From NCBI GenBank assembly GCA_026686845.1, contig JAIVEN010000001.1, forward strand, positions 36,510,001 to 36,574,000: a DNA stretch of 64,000 bases, given 5' to 3'. The first letter of the stretch is position 1; every line of letters begins with the position of its first letter. Origin of the DNA: Adenanthera pavonina (Eukaryota > Streptophyta > Magnoliopsida > Fabales > Fabaceae). Both the position numbers and the translations under genes were made by a program. A model generated the notes under the pieces. That model made no database searches. It worked only from the letters and a program-made list of their open reading frames with translations, and was not told the origin of the DNA. This document shows, one piece after another, positions 10,528 through 21,230 of the stretch.

Positions 10528-11397
10528 ACTCCTACTTGCACTAGGCCCAATTGTTGACGTATCTAGTACCCATTGACCTAACATGACACTTATGCTTTAT
10601 CTGTGCAAGCGGCTTAGTAAGAGGATCAGCAACATTAGGCTTGTTTGGTTTGCCTGGCAAACCAAACCATAGTTTCTAACCATCATTTTTCTCAAAGTTA
10701 TCCAAATAGGTTTGTGGTAAACTTATCTACTTTCATCCAAACTTCATTTTTGTAAACTGTGGTTATTCTAAACGACCTTTTACAAAAAGACAAACCAAAC
10801 GGGCACATTGTCATTAGTTGGTATTTTGTATATCTTTATATCACCCCTATCAATGTTTTCTTTGATGAGATGATATCGTTTGAGTATGTGTTTGGTTCTT
10901 TGATGTGACCTAGGCTCTTTAGCCTGTGCTATCGCGCCATTGTTGTCACAAATAGATCTTTTGGATTTGAGATGGTTGGCACCACTCCAAGCTCAGTGCT
11001 AAACTTCTTAATCCAAACAGCTTCCTTAGCTGTTTTTGATGCTGCTAGGTACTCAGTTTCTGTTGTAGAATAAGCTACAGTGCTTTGCTTGGAACTCCTC
11101 CAACTAACTGCTCCACCATTCAAACAAAATAGGAATCCTGATTGCGATCTGGAATCATCTTTGCCATATTAGAAACTTGCATCTGTGTAACCATTTCCAA
11201 CCAGCTCGTCTTCCAATCCTCCATACACCAAGAATACATCCTTAGTCTTTCTTAAGTACTTCAGGATTTTCTTGACAGCAGTCCAGTGATTATCACCTGG
11301 AATCGACTGATATCTACTAGTCATGCTCAATGCATATAAGACATCTGGTCGAGTACACAACATGGCATACATAATAGATCCAATTACTGAAGCATAT
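10528..11397 (-). pseudogene. Copia T pol: RNase H end, interrupted
   Basis: This is the C-terminal end of the minus-strand copia polyprotein. Frames at 10929-11123 and 11169-11372 give RNase H signatures (SKQSTVAYSTTETEYLAASK, TRPDVLYALSMTSRYQS). They match the plus-strand copy at 34192-34743. A MITE breaks it at 10637-10804, and stops occur near 11124-11168. It is cut at 11397 by an LTR insertion and continues at 16979. The purine tract next to the 3' LTR is 10528-10541. The gene is dead. Confidence 0.85.
10637..10804. mobile_element. Short MITE (168 bp) in copia RNase H region
   Basis: The ends AGGCTTGTTTGGTTT and AAACCAAACGGGC are inverted repeats. The pol sequence is continuous across it in the sister copy near 34797, and ACATT is repeated on both sides (10632-10636 and 10805-10809). 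The TGTTTGGTTT ends resemble common plant MITEs. The five-base duplication does not settle the superfamily. Confidence 0.7.
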
Positions 11398-12209
11398 TGA
11401 TGGGAGGCATGTTAGGAACCTGTCCTAAGAGCCTTTTTTGGGTAAGGATCATGCAACTCAAGGAAAGATGAATTAAACACAAGAACAATGAAGAACAACA
11501 ATGAACAAAACTAAAAAATTAGAAACGATAAAAATAAGAAGACTAAAACAAAATGTTGTTCAAAGAAAATAGACTCCAAGAGAACCTGTTTCTTGAATCC
11601 TAACTCCGGGACGCCACAAGGATCACCACTCCTTGATAAGTCCTCATTCTTTCTGGCACTCAAGGATAAGCAAGAAAGAACTCACTGAACAACAACAAAA
11701 TTGCTAAAAAGAAATTCATTCATTCATGTTGTGTTTGTAAGAGTACAAGAGGTGTCTATTTATAGGCAAGTATTAACCCACAAACTAACTCTAGTTCAGC
11801 TCACAAACCTATCCTTATTAATGCTCATTAATACAAAAAGGAAACCCTAAGCAAAAAGGAGCATTTAATTCTAATTTTGAATTTGAAAAAGTTGGCTCCT
11901 CTTTAATGCATAAAGCAAAGAAAATCAGATCATTATATCCCTTTTATTCAAAAGGAAAGAAATTGACTAAAATAATCCTACTAAAACTTATTAAAAACGT
12001 CACTTTTAGTGACCACATGAGAAGCACATGTATTTTAAGTGAATTCTCCATGTTGTGCCTTCTCCAAGTTGGGATCGTTGACTATAATTTGGCTCTACAT
12101 TTTCAGCTTACCTCTTTCTTTGTTTTGGGCCTCAAAATCATTGAAATATAATGGTTCCATGTTAATCATGTTATGCATCACCCCATTCATGGCTTGCTTC
12201 ATGGCTTTT

Positions 12210-12938
12210 TGATACGTGAACCCTTATGGAATTAATCCAAAGAACTCACTTGAAATGAATGACACTAGGATCGTTGCAACAACAAGGAATACAAAAACTG
12301 GAAAATTGAAAACAGCAAGAAGAAAGACACACAAAAAAGAGAATGAACAAGAAAGCACACAAGATATGTTGGTCTAGGTGAAATAGAACCCAAGAGAACC
12401 GGTCTCTTGAACCCTAGTTCCAGTGACGCCACAAGGATAGACCAATTTCTTGATAAGTCATAATATTCTCTCTAGCACTCAAAAAATCGCAAGAGGAAAC
12501 TCACAAAAGTCTTAAACTTTAATCATTCAAATCTAAAAAACGTACATGAAAGTTAGCCTTAAATAGACAAGGTAAAATCTAACCTAATAAACCTAGAAAC
12601 CCTAATTAATTTGGGCTTTAGTAATCCTAATAGGATTAGGAGACTTTAGGCCCAAACAACACTCCTATTGGACCTAGGAAACTAATAAAATAAAGCCCTA
12701 AAATAAAATAACGAAAATTGGGCTTTATTAATTAACAAAGTTCAGCCCATAATTAATAAAAATGAAATTAATACTAATTAGGCCCAATAATACTTAAGTT
12801 ACATGCCATTATGCTATTTTAGTGAAGCACATGATCTTTTAAGTAATCTCTTCCAATGGGCTTCTCTTGGGCTTGAATCTTTCCAAGTAATAAGGCCTCC
12901 TACCATGTTCCTGAATTTGTCCAAGGCATCCTCTATCA
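12210..12938 (-). repeat. 3' LTR, family N subfamily C (minus)
   Basis: Reads on the plus strand from TGATACGTGAACCCTTATGG to CATCCTCTATCA and is followed at once by a minus-strand polypurine tract (12939-12955). It matches 1089-1946 in reverse. The polypurine tract shows it was a 3' LTR of a minus-oriented copy. Confidence 0.87.
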
Positions 12939-13287
12939 TTCCCTCCCTCTTCGAAAAGATTCATCCTCGAATCTCCATGATCTACATGGAAGGAAAGGGA
13001 ATGATTAAACGCATCAAATAAATTATATGGAGTATACTTACCTTTCAAGTTTGATTGATGCATCTTTTCTTTAATCCTTCCATAAACTTGAAGGACATCA
13101 TTCTCCCTTGGCTGAAAATTTGTTTTAAATATTCCTCTAAGCTTTTGCAACCAATCGCCAGGATAAAAAATCTTCCAACAATTATTTCGAACATGTGACT
13201 TATGTTCAAGCCTTGGTAGATAAGAAATTATGCTATTTCGAACATGTGACATAAATTCTGGATAGCAACAATTGTTGTCTCAAACAA
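12939..13287 (-). pseudogene. Family N polypurine tract, pol-like tail and leader scrap (minus)
   Basis: A minus-strand frame (12839-13252) runs through QPRENDVLQVYGRIKEKMHQ and KGKYTPYNLFDAFN to LFEEGGND, the same tail as in the other copies, and on into the LTR. Above about residue 45 it no longer matches the spacer. From 13253 to about 13287 a scrap of the leader (GCAACAATTGTTG palindrome) appears in minus orientation. Most of gag and spacer is therefore deleted on this side. The segment is non-functional. Confidence 0.7.
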
Positions 13288-14264
13288 AAAGTAAAAAAAA
13301 AATCCGAAATAAAAAAAAAGTTTGTGACTTGCTGCTGAAAAAAAAATAAAAGAAAGAAAGTAGAACAGCAGAAAAAAAAAAGAAAAAAAAAAGAAAATTT
13401 GAAATTGATAATGGTTGCACAAAATTTCCAGATCTGTGTTTGAGTTGGTTGAAGACTTGAATTGCAAGTTGGTAGCTTTTAGTTACCAATTACTTTTCTA
13501 TCTGTTGGTTGATTTCCTAATTGAGAATTGATTAAGTTCTTGCCTCCCAAGTCATATAAGAGGTTTCCTAAAATCAACATTTGATTGGTAAGTTTCAGAT
13601 CTTGTGGGATTTTGCCACCTTTCTATTTTGATTCATATCAATACTTTCCTAATTTCTTCCTTCTTTGTGCTGAATCTTGCTTTCCTATTTTGCTTCCTTC
13701 TTTGTTTCCTAATTTCTTCATTCTTTGGTCAATTCTCTAGTTTCCTATTTTCTTCCTTGATTTTACTTTCCTATTTCCTTCCTTTCTTAGTTTCCTAAAT
13801 TGTTGTTTGTGTCTTTTCTTACTTTCTAACATCTTCTATCCAGATTTTAAACCGTTCCTTCCTTTCCATAATATCACACCATCATCATAGTCTCCATACT
13901 CCTCCATTCTTCTTCTAAAAACTTGCTGGACTTTGCTAATATCTAGTACCTTTTTTGCTATACGTTTTTCTTTGATTTGTTGGTGTCCCTTTTTAGATTC
14001 TTTGAGAACTTTGAATTTTGGGACTTTAGTTTTGAGATTGCCACTTCATACATACTTCTCCTTTTGACTTGTTGTGAATTTGATTAAGAACACTATAGGG
14101 TGCAAGTTGAGTGGTAAAAGGCAAGAGTGTTTTACATCATTGAAAAAGCCAATCTTTTTCTGTGAAACACGAGTGCTAATAAACTTTTGAGTGGAAACAT
14201 GTCAGAGAGTGATTTGTGAGGTCCATATTTCTTTCAGCTTTTGTTTTCACTAACATTTCAGGTC
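13288..14264 (+). other. Family N leader (5' untranslated), plus orientation
   Basis: A-rich runs (13300-13400) are followed by T/C-rich repeats of TTTCCTA type (13610-13800). The region matches the reverse complement of 52756-53760. A small hydrophobic open frame at 13604-13798 also exists in the copy at 53228-53422. The differences between the two look neutral, so I do not call it a gene. No 5' LTR or primer site precedes this leader. Confidence 0.7.
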
Positions 14265-15770
14265 ATGGCTGGTAGACAATTTGATCTTAAAGCCTTATTA
14301 AGGACCTTTAATGATCAAATTGAGGAGGTGAATGCAAAATTGGATCGCCTTGAGTCTCCCTCTAAAACTAAAACAAGGCGGGATTCAAAGGTTTCTACTC
14401 ACACGAATGTTCTTAGCAACATCAAATCAAAAATCCCATTGTTCCATGGTGAGAAGGATCTTAGTGTTTACTTGGAGTGGGAAAGAAAAGTTGATCAAGC
14501 ATTTGAAATGTTGCAATTACTCTGAGTTAGAGAAGGTACAATGTGCTTACTTTCGATTGGGTAAAAAGGTTGCTTCTTGGTGGAAACGAATTGAAACTAG
14601 AAAAATTACTAATGGAGAGCCTTCTATTGCAACATGGAGTGAGATGAAAATGATCATGAGGAAAAAGTTTGCATCATCACATATACATGAACACCCTCCT
14701 GAATGTGAGAATGTTGTTGAACATTGTGAAGAGGTGAAAGTTTTGGCGGTACAAGATTCTTGTGATGCCTACCTAAAGGAAGTTGATCAAGTGGATGAAG
14801 AAGTTGCGGCTTCAACTAGTGATGATGAGACAGGAGAATCCACTACAGGTATATCTAACTCTCAGATCTCTTTTAGTGATATCTCTTATGATGAGTCATT
14901 AGATTTGGTTAGTGTTGCAAATGATGTTGAATGTGATAATGAGATTAAAAGTTTGCAACTTGTAATGGAGAAAAGTGACCTAGATATTGATGGTGTTGTG
15001 GTAGAAAGTTTTGATGATTCTAGTTGTGCTTCTAATATGCAAATTAAAAATCTCGATGTAGCACAATTGGAAAATAATGAAGTTGCTTGTGCTTATAAGA
15101 TTAACCATGATTGCATGCAACTTTTAGAGGAACATCATGCTTTACATGTTAATGATTTGATTGAAAATTCTTTAGGTAATAGCATGCTAATTCCTAGTAG
15201 TCCTTATGATTACACTAATGAGATTGATCATGTTGACATGGTGATTGGAGATTTTTATTGTGTTGATTTTAATGGGCATGTTAAAAACTATTCCTGTGCT
15301 TTGGATGAAGCCCATGAATCGTTCCCATATAATCATTGTCCCACCTTAGTCCCTTTTGAGTCTTTTTGTGTCATGTTTTGTCCTAATTTTGTCCTTCATC
15401 TTTTCTTTAACCCTTTGGTTTCATTTGATTCTAGTTGTGTTGAGTTTGTGTCCAGTTCTTTATGGCAGGATATTGGTGAAAATGATATGAAGAAAGATTC
15501 CAGATTTTCTTTACTAATGCTTAAAAATAAGATTTTCGACCCTGGAGCAATGTTATGGTTGCAAAGGCTTGGATGAATATTTAAAACAAATTTGCAGCAA
15601 AGGAAGAGTGATTTGCTTCAAGTTCATGGACGGATTAAAGCAAAGATGCATCAATTAAGCTTAAATGGTAAGTATAGTCCTTATTATCTATTTGATGCTT
15701 CTAATCGTTCCCTTTCTTTCCATGTAGATTATAGAGATTCGAGGACGAATCCTTTCGAGGAGGGAGGGAA
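14265..15770 (+). pseudogene. Family N gag plus acidic spacer plus pol-like tail
   Basis: Starts at ATG 14265 (MAGRQFDLKALLRTFNDQ), with a short coiled-coil-like N terminus. A gypsy-type capsid motif follows (IPLFHGEKDLSVYLEWERKV), then WWKR and MRKKFASSH. An extra A near 14507 shifts the frame, and reading continues open to 15576. The next roughly 280 residues are an acidic, Asp/Ser/Glu-rich spacer (SNSQISFSDI, SSCASNMQI). A TGA at 15574 (from CGA, judging by other copies) interrupts the tail, which ends TNPFEEGGND. No CCHC knuckle, protease, RT or integrase is present. The spacer replaces all enzymes, as in the copies at 51111-52755 and 59726-62100. Confidence 0.8.
15757..15770 (+). other. 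Polypurine tract before LTR B
   Basis: GAGGAGGGAGGGAA is directly followed by TGATAGAGTA, the LTR start. It also encodes the EEGGN part of the pol-like tail, so coding and priming functions overlap here. Confidence 0.85.
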
Positions 15771-16442
15771 TGATAGAGTAAGGGCTGGGCATGGCTTGCA
15801 AAAGTTCAAATAGCAGCATGGAGGGCTTGATCAAGGTGCTGAACAAACATGGAAAGCAAGTTTGGGAGCCAAAAGATCCATTACAATGCTCAATAAGCCC
15901 AAAGATTGGAGCAAGATCCAAAACAATGAAAACAGCTTTAAATGGATTGATCCAAGAGTTACTACTTTTGGAGCCCACTTATTTAGTTCAAGTTACAGCC
16001 CAAAAAAGGAGCCCAAAGGCGTGAAAATGCTTTAGCTACACAAGGTCTAGATCCAAACCCAAAAGGAGCCCATTTGGAAGAGTTAACTTGAAAATATCAT
16101 GTGCTTTACATGTGACCATGAATAGTGACGTTTTTAATATAATTTTATTAGGAATTTTCGTTAATTTAATTTAATTTCCAAAAATAAGTCCTATGGTCAA
16201 AGATTGTATCTTGGAGATTAAGTTTTAATTGTTTCCTATTTTTAAAATTTAGGCTCTAGAATTTTCTATTACTTAGAGTAAGAAAGGTGCAACCTTTTGA
16301 TTGATTTGAGGAATATTTTGTTTCCTTTTTCATTTAGATTGTGGTATCTTCTTTAGGATTGATTAGATTTGATTATTTTCTTTATTTTTATTGTAATTTT
16401 CATTTTTTATTTTAGCCTAGGGTTTTGGTTGCCTTATTTCTT

Positions 16443-16450
16443 TATATAAG
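16443..16450 (+). promoter_or_regulatory. TATA box of LTR B
   Basis: TATATAAG followed by GAGCCACC. The same string is kept in other B LTRs (for example near 18663 and, on the minus strand, near 23860). It lies about 130 bases before the hairpin pair, so the hairpins would be in the transcript. Confidence 0.65.
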
Positions 16451-16573
16451 GAGCCACCTATGTACTTTTGGAAGAAGACAGATTAATGAGAATGAATTTT
16501 TAGAACTTATGTTCTTTTCTTGTGAGTTTTTCTCTTGTATCATTTATGTTCTTGAGAGAATTCTTAAACTTAT

Positions 16574-16636
16574 CAAAGGAGTGGTTTTCCTTTGTGGCGT
16601 CCCAAGGCTAGAGTTCTAAGAGACGAGTTCTCTTAG
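16574..16636 (+). promoter_or_regulatory. Paired hairpins in LTR B
   Basis: Hairpin 1 pairs CAAAGGA (16574-16580) with TCCTTTG (16588-16594). Hairpin 2 pairs CTAAGAGA (16616-16623) with TCTCTTAG (16629-16636). The link contains TGGCGTCCCAAGGCTAG. The pair is repeated in every intact B LTR in the window. Confidence 0.55.
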
Positions 16637-16978
16637 GGTCTTATCCAATTGACCAACATATCTTCCTTGCTTATTTCTTGAATTTTCGTCCATATTTATT
16701 ATCTTATTTTTTTCTGGTTTAACGTGTTCATCTATCTTGTGTTTTCTTGTTGTTTCGTTTGCCTTAGTTGATTCTAGCACGATCAGTGGTTCATTCCGAG
16801 TAATTGGAGGTTCAATCGGACGAGTTCCGTTTAGGTCTTTCATCACTTTTGTTCTAGATCTTGTCATTGATCCTCCAATGCCTTGAAGTGGGCTTTGAAT
16901 TTGTCCATGGTCCACTGTTTCTCTTAGCTTGCCCTCATCATCAAATGCTTCATGCCTCAATCATACTCTATCACATAT

Positions 16979-18100
16979 GGAATCTTGCTCATGCGTTCTT
17001 GCTCATCTTGTGAACAAGGACACTGAGCTTTGCTGAGATTGATGTCATGAGACATAGGTGTGTAACCCCTCTTTGAGTCCTGCATATTGAACCTATGCAT
17101 CACTTTGTCTATATAAGTACATTGACTTAGGCCAATTAGCCTCTTGGATCTATCGCTATAGATCCTAATCCCTAGAATTTAGGTGGCTTCTTCTAAGTCC
17201 TTCATTGAGAAACACTTTCCTAACCAAGTCTTGACATTCTACAAGGTAGGAATGTCATTCCCAATTAGTAGGATGTCATCAACATATAGCACTAGAAATA
17301 CAATTGTGCTCCCACTAATCTTCTTGTAAAGACAAGGTTCATCAACATTTTGCATAAATCCAAACTTTTTGACTACTTCTTCAAAATGTTGATTCGAACT
17401 ACAAGATGCTTGCTTCAATCCATAAATAGATCTCTAAAGTTGCAAACCTTCGCAGAATCCTCTGGACATACAAAACCCTTAGGTTGTGTCATGTACACAT
17501 CCTCAAGCAACTTTCCATTAAGAAATATTGTTTTAACGTCCATCTGCCAAATATCATAATCATAGTACGCTGCAATGGCAAGAAGGATCCTAACAGACTT
17601 AATCATGGAGACTAGCGAAAAGGTCTCATCATAGTCTATACTATGAGTTTGCTTGAATCCTTTTGCAACCAATCATGCTTTGAAGGTATGCACTTGGCCA
17701 TCCATGTCGGCTTTCTTCTTAAAAACTCATTTGCACCCAATGGTTTTTATACCTTCAGGTAGGTCAATCAAGGTCCATACCTGATTGTCATATATGGATT
17801 GCATCTTAGACTTCATGGCATGCAGCCATTTTTCAAAGTCAAATCCCAATACGGCCTCTTAATAGGTGGTTGGCTCTTCTTGATCCAAGAGCAACATATC
17901 ACGACTATCAGTTAAAAGAAATCCATATCTTTAAGGTTAATGTCGTGTTCTATTAGACCTTTTTGGGCCTTGTGTTACTTGAGTAGGCTCATCAACTTGT
18001 TGTGTGTCTTCTCATTCTTCCATCTTTGACTCAATGTGATTTTGTGGGACTCAAACTTCTTCGAGATTTATCTAACTCCCACTAGTTCTTTTAGAGATAA
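16979..18100 (-). pseudogene. Copia T pol: reverse transcriptase part
   Basis: Minus-strand sequence continues the interrupted RNase H region. The frame 17415-17672 gives AKGFKQTHSIDYDETFSLVS and WQMDVKTIFLNGKLLEDVYM, hallmarks of copia RT. The catalytic YVDD block is recognisable on the minus strand near 17270-17300. Stops and frame changes occur between blocks. The segment is cut at 18100 by a solo LTR. It corresponds to 33100-34200 of the plus copy. Confidence 0.85.
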
Positions 18101-19057
18101 TGATAGAGTAAGGGTTAAGCATGACTTCCAAGAGTTCAAAGTTAAGAGTAAGGAATCAAAGCATTGAAGTGATCCAAGAGCTCTACGGATTAGAGCTCAT
18201 TCACTTGATTAAAGTTGTAGCCTAAAAGGAGCTTGTAGGTGTGATCATCAACTGTAAATTTCAAGTTTCAGATCCAAGCTCAAGAGAAGCCCAATTAGAG
18301 AAGATTACTTAAGTGATCATGTGCCTCATGTGATCAATTAAAAAGGAATCTTCTTTAAGCTAATTTATTTAGAATTTTCGTTTATTTTATTTAATTTGCA
18401 GAACTAAGGGCTTTTGGTCAAAGATTGTATCTTGGAGATTAAGTTTTGGTTATTTCCTATTTTAAAAATTTAGGTTCTAGAATTTTCTATTAGTTAAAGT
18501 AAGAAAGGTACCACCTTTTGATTGATTTGAGGAATATTTTATTTCCTTTTTCATTTAGATTGTGGTATCTCTTTAGGATTGATTAGATTTGATTATTTTA
18601 TTTATTTTCATTGTAATTTCCGTTTTTAATTTTATCCTAGGGTTTTAGTTGCCTTATTCATTTATATAAGGAGCCACCTATGTACTTTTGAAAAAAGACA
18701 GATTAATGAGAATGAATTTTTAGAACTTATGTTCTTTCTTGTGAGTTTTTCTCTTGTATCCTTGTGTTCTTTAGAGAATTTTTAGACTCATCAAAGGAGT
18801 GGTTTTCCTTTGTGGCGTCCTAAGGCTAGGGTTCTAAGAGATAGGTTCTCTTAGGGTCTTACCCCATTGACAAACATATCTTTCTTATTTTCTTAAATTT
18901 TCGTGCATTATTTTGTTCTTAATTTTCACATTCACATATTTCCTCTCCTTGTGCTTTCTTGCTATTCGTGTGTCCTTATTTGATTCTAGCACGATCTGTG
19001 GTTCATTCCAAGTCATTGAAAGTTTAATCGGACGAGTTCTGCTTGGGTCTTTCATCA
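18101..19057 (+). repeat. Solo LTR, family N subfamily B
   Basis: Starts TGATAGAGTAAGG and ends GGGTCTTTCATCA with no internal region. It interrupts the copia integrase region. The flanks GATAA (18096-18100) and AACAA (19058-19062) correspond to one AACAA in the sister copy near 33065, so the duplication has partly decayed. The pairing motifs and TATA box are present. Confidence 0.85.
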
Positions 19058-20260
19058 AACAAACTTTTTTTTCTAGAAAGATACCATTTTGAGCAATAAA
19101 CATTTTATTCTCAGTGGCATTATAGAAGTGGTATCCCTTAGTTTGCTTGGGATACCCCACAAAAAAACATTTTATAGATTTAGGTGCTAACTTATCTGAG
19201 CCTTGTTGCTTAACATATGCCTTGCATCCCCAAATCTCGAGAAAAGACAAATTGGGCTTCTTTCCAATCCATATCTCATATGGGGTCTTTTCAACTGCCT
19301 TAGATGGAACACTGTTTAATGTGAATGCAGCTGTTTCTAATGCATAGCCCTAAAAGGATAGTGGAAGATCTATTTGAATCATCATAGATCGAACTATATC
19401 TAATAGGGTTTGATGCTTCCGTTCAGAAACACCATTCCACTATGGTGTTCCCGGTGCAATTAATTGTGAATTAATTCCACAATTTCTAGGATGGTCAATA
19501 AATTCTTGGCTCAATATTCACTACCTCGATCATATCGAAGTGCTTTAATAGATTTGCCAAGTTGATTCTGTACCTCATTTTAGAAAATTTTGAACATTTC
19601 AAAAGATTTAGATTTATGTCTCCTTAGATAGATATATCCATATCTACTAAAGTCATCTATAAAAATAATGATGTATAGGTCACCACTTCTGGCAATAGTA
19701 CTTAACGAACCACATACATCTGTATGTAGTAGGCCCAATAAGTCGGTGGCCCTTTCACTATGTCCAGTGAAAGGTGCCTTTGTCATCTTTCCCAATAAAC
19801 AAGATTCGCAAGTGTCAAATGATTCAAAATCAAATGAATTGAGAATTCATCCTGATGGAGCTTTGAAATGTGTTTCTCATTTATATGGTCTAGACGATAG
19901 TGCCATAGGTAGGTCGGATTCAAATCATTTGACTTGATCCTCTTGGTAGATACGTTATAGATATGTTCCTTATTGGGAGCTTCAAGGTTCAAATAATAAT
20001 GACCACTATGCAAATCTCCATCCGCATAAAAGATGTCATTAAAATAAATAGAACATTTTTTATTCCCAATAATTGAAGTAAAACCTTCCTCATCTAAATA
20101 AGAAAGTGAAACAATGTTCTGACTCAAAGCAGGAACGTAATAGCAATTGTTCAAAATTAACAAAAGCCCACTGGGCAAAAATAATTCATAAGTGCCTACG
20201 GCTAAAGCAGCAACTCTTGCTTTATTTCCGAGTCGTAAGTCTATTTCACCCTTTTTTAAC
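19058..20260 (-). pseudogene. Copia T pol: integrase and pre-integrase domains
   Basis: Minus-strand frames 18885-19250, 19580-19795 and 19783-20178 give, from N to C terminus, the pre-integrase block (YLWHYRLDHINEKHISKLHQ), the integrase core start (LLHTDVCGSLSTIARSGDLY, FIDDFSRYGY) and a later IWGCKAYVK...CFFVGYP block. The first catalytic Asp (HTD) is present. Stops separate the frames. The order matches the copy at 32050-33060. No active protein is possible. Confidence 0.85.
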
Positions 20261-21230
20261 TTCCTACTCCTTTTGAGACCCTATACATTTGTACAAATAT
20301 GAGTTCCACATGCAATATCTAATACCCATGTTGGAGAAATAGAAAGATTAATTTCTATAACATAAACACCTGATGTAATAGCCCCACTATTCTTCTTTTG
20401 CTTTAGATCTTCCTTGTAGAGCTCACAGTTCTTCTTCCAATGACAAGGTTCATTGCAAAAGAAACAGAGTCCTTCCTTAAGAGGCTTTGCCTTCTTGGCT
20501 TCAGGCTTGGGTTTGGGGTTAGGCTTAGGCTTGTCTTGCTTCTTGGACTTGTTGTCCAGCCTTTTCTCCTTCCCATACCCTTGCCTTTCATTTTCATTCC
20601 TTTTCCTTTATGAACCATTAAATGCTGCTGGGCTTTTTCTTGATGTTTAGTTCAGTAGTTTTAAGAATTGCATGCAATTTAGAAATTGATTTCTCCATGT
20701 TATTCATATTGTAGTTCATGACAAACTATTCATAACTCTTTGGGAGTGAGTTTAAGATCAAATCTGCAACTAACTCCTAGGTTATAGGAAATCCAAGCCT
20801 TTCAAGGTGATCAATGTAGCTTTTCACCTTCAAAACATGAGAGATAACTGATGCAGCCTCAGTTCTTTTGTAGGAATGTAAGGCTTTCGTGGTTTCAAAC
20901 CTTTCTTACCTTGCCTGTTGTTGGAACATTTCCTTGAGATGCCCAATCATCTCATAAGCCTCCATATGTTCCAGATCTCTCTGAAGTTCTAGGATCATGG
21001 TGGCTAGCATCAAGCATCCTACATTCACAGAGTCATTGAGATGCTTATTATAGGCATCCTTTTGGGCTCTTGGAGCATTGGATGCAGGCTCCTCATGAAT
21101 GGGTTCATCTAAGACATATGACTTTCTTTCCTACTTGAGAACAATTCTCAAGTTCCTTAACCAGTCAAGTAAGTTAGTCCCCTTGAAATACAGATCTCAA
21201 TGATAAGGTAGTAGAGTTACTCGTCGACAT
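20261..21230 (-). pseudogene. Copia T gag and protease start
   Basis: The minus-strand ATG is at 21228-21230 (start MSTSN). An early TAA and frameshifts follow. The nucleic-acid-binding knuckle (CFFCNEPCHW) lies near 20440-20480, and a protease-like WVLD.ACGTHICTN string near 20290-20335. A Lys/Gly-rich basic stretch precedes the knuckle. It aligns with the plus copy 30880-31850. The coding region has decayed. Confidence 0.8.

Larger units (their letters stand above)
12210..16845. mobile_element. Inverted composite family N element (LTR C minus ... LTR B plus)
   Basis: The left end is a C LTR on the minus strand with its polypurine tract and pol tail facing inward. The right end is a B LTR on the plus strand, with its own tract, spacer and gag facing inward. 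Both outer termini are U5 ends (TGATACG... and ...TTTCATCA). Exact CTTTT copies flank the whole unit (12205-12209 and 16846-16850), and the D LTR is continuous without it. There is no primer site or 5' LTR. The orientation switch lies near 13287. Either a strand switch during reverse transcription or a later rearrangement is possible. Confidence 0.8.
15771..16845 (+). repeat. 3' LTR, family N subfamily B (plus)
   Basis: Runs from TGATAGAGTAAGG to GGGTCTTTCATCA. It matches solo LTRs at 18101-19057 and 23379-25256 and, in reverse, 23473-24434 and 50265-51243. It contains a TATA box and the hairpin pair. As the outer right end of the inverted composite it abuts CTTTT. Confidence 0.9.
11398..16973 (-). 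repeat. Solo LTR, family N subfamily D, split by an inverted composite element
   Basis: LTR pieces at 11398-12209 and 16851-16973 together match the solo D LTR at 55880-56787. The outer ends are flanked by CATAT (11393-11397 and 16974-16978), and the copia RNase H reading resumes on the other side. The D LTR includes U3 coding-like sequence around 16616-16960 (LQGIGGSMTRSRTK). The inner break carries a separate CTTTT duplication caused by the element at 12210-16845. Confidence 0.88.

Noticed and set aside
13604..13798. Conserved 64-residue hydrophobic leader protein (also at 53228-53422)
   Set aside because: It is built from TTTCCTA repeats. The few differences between copies change amino acids, and the third N copy lacks it. 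It looks like low-complexity sequence rather than a gene.
20453..20650. Gly/Leu-rich plus-strand ORF
   Set aside because: It is the antisense of the basic Lys/Pro/Lys stretch before the copia gag knuckle (the equivalent shadow at 31504-31686 confirms this).
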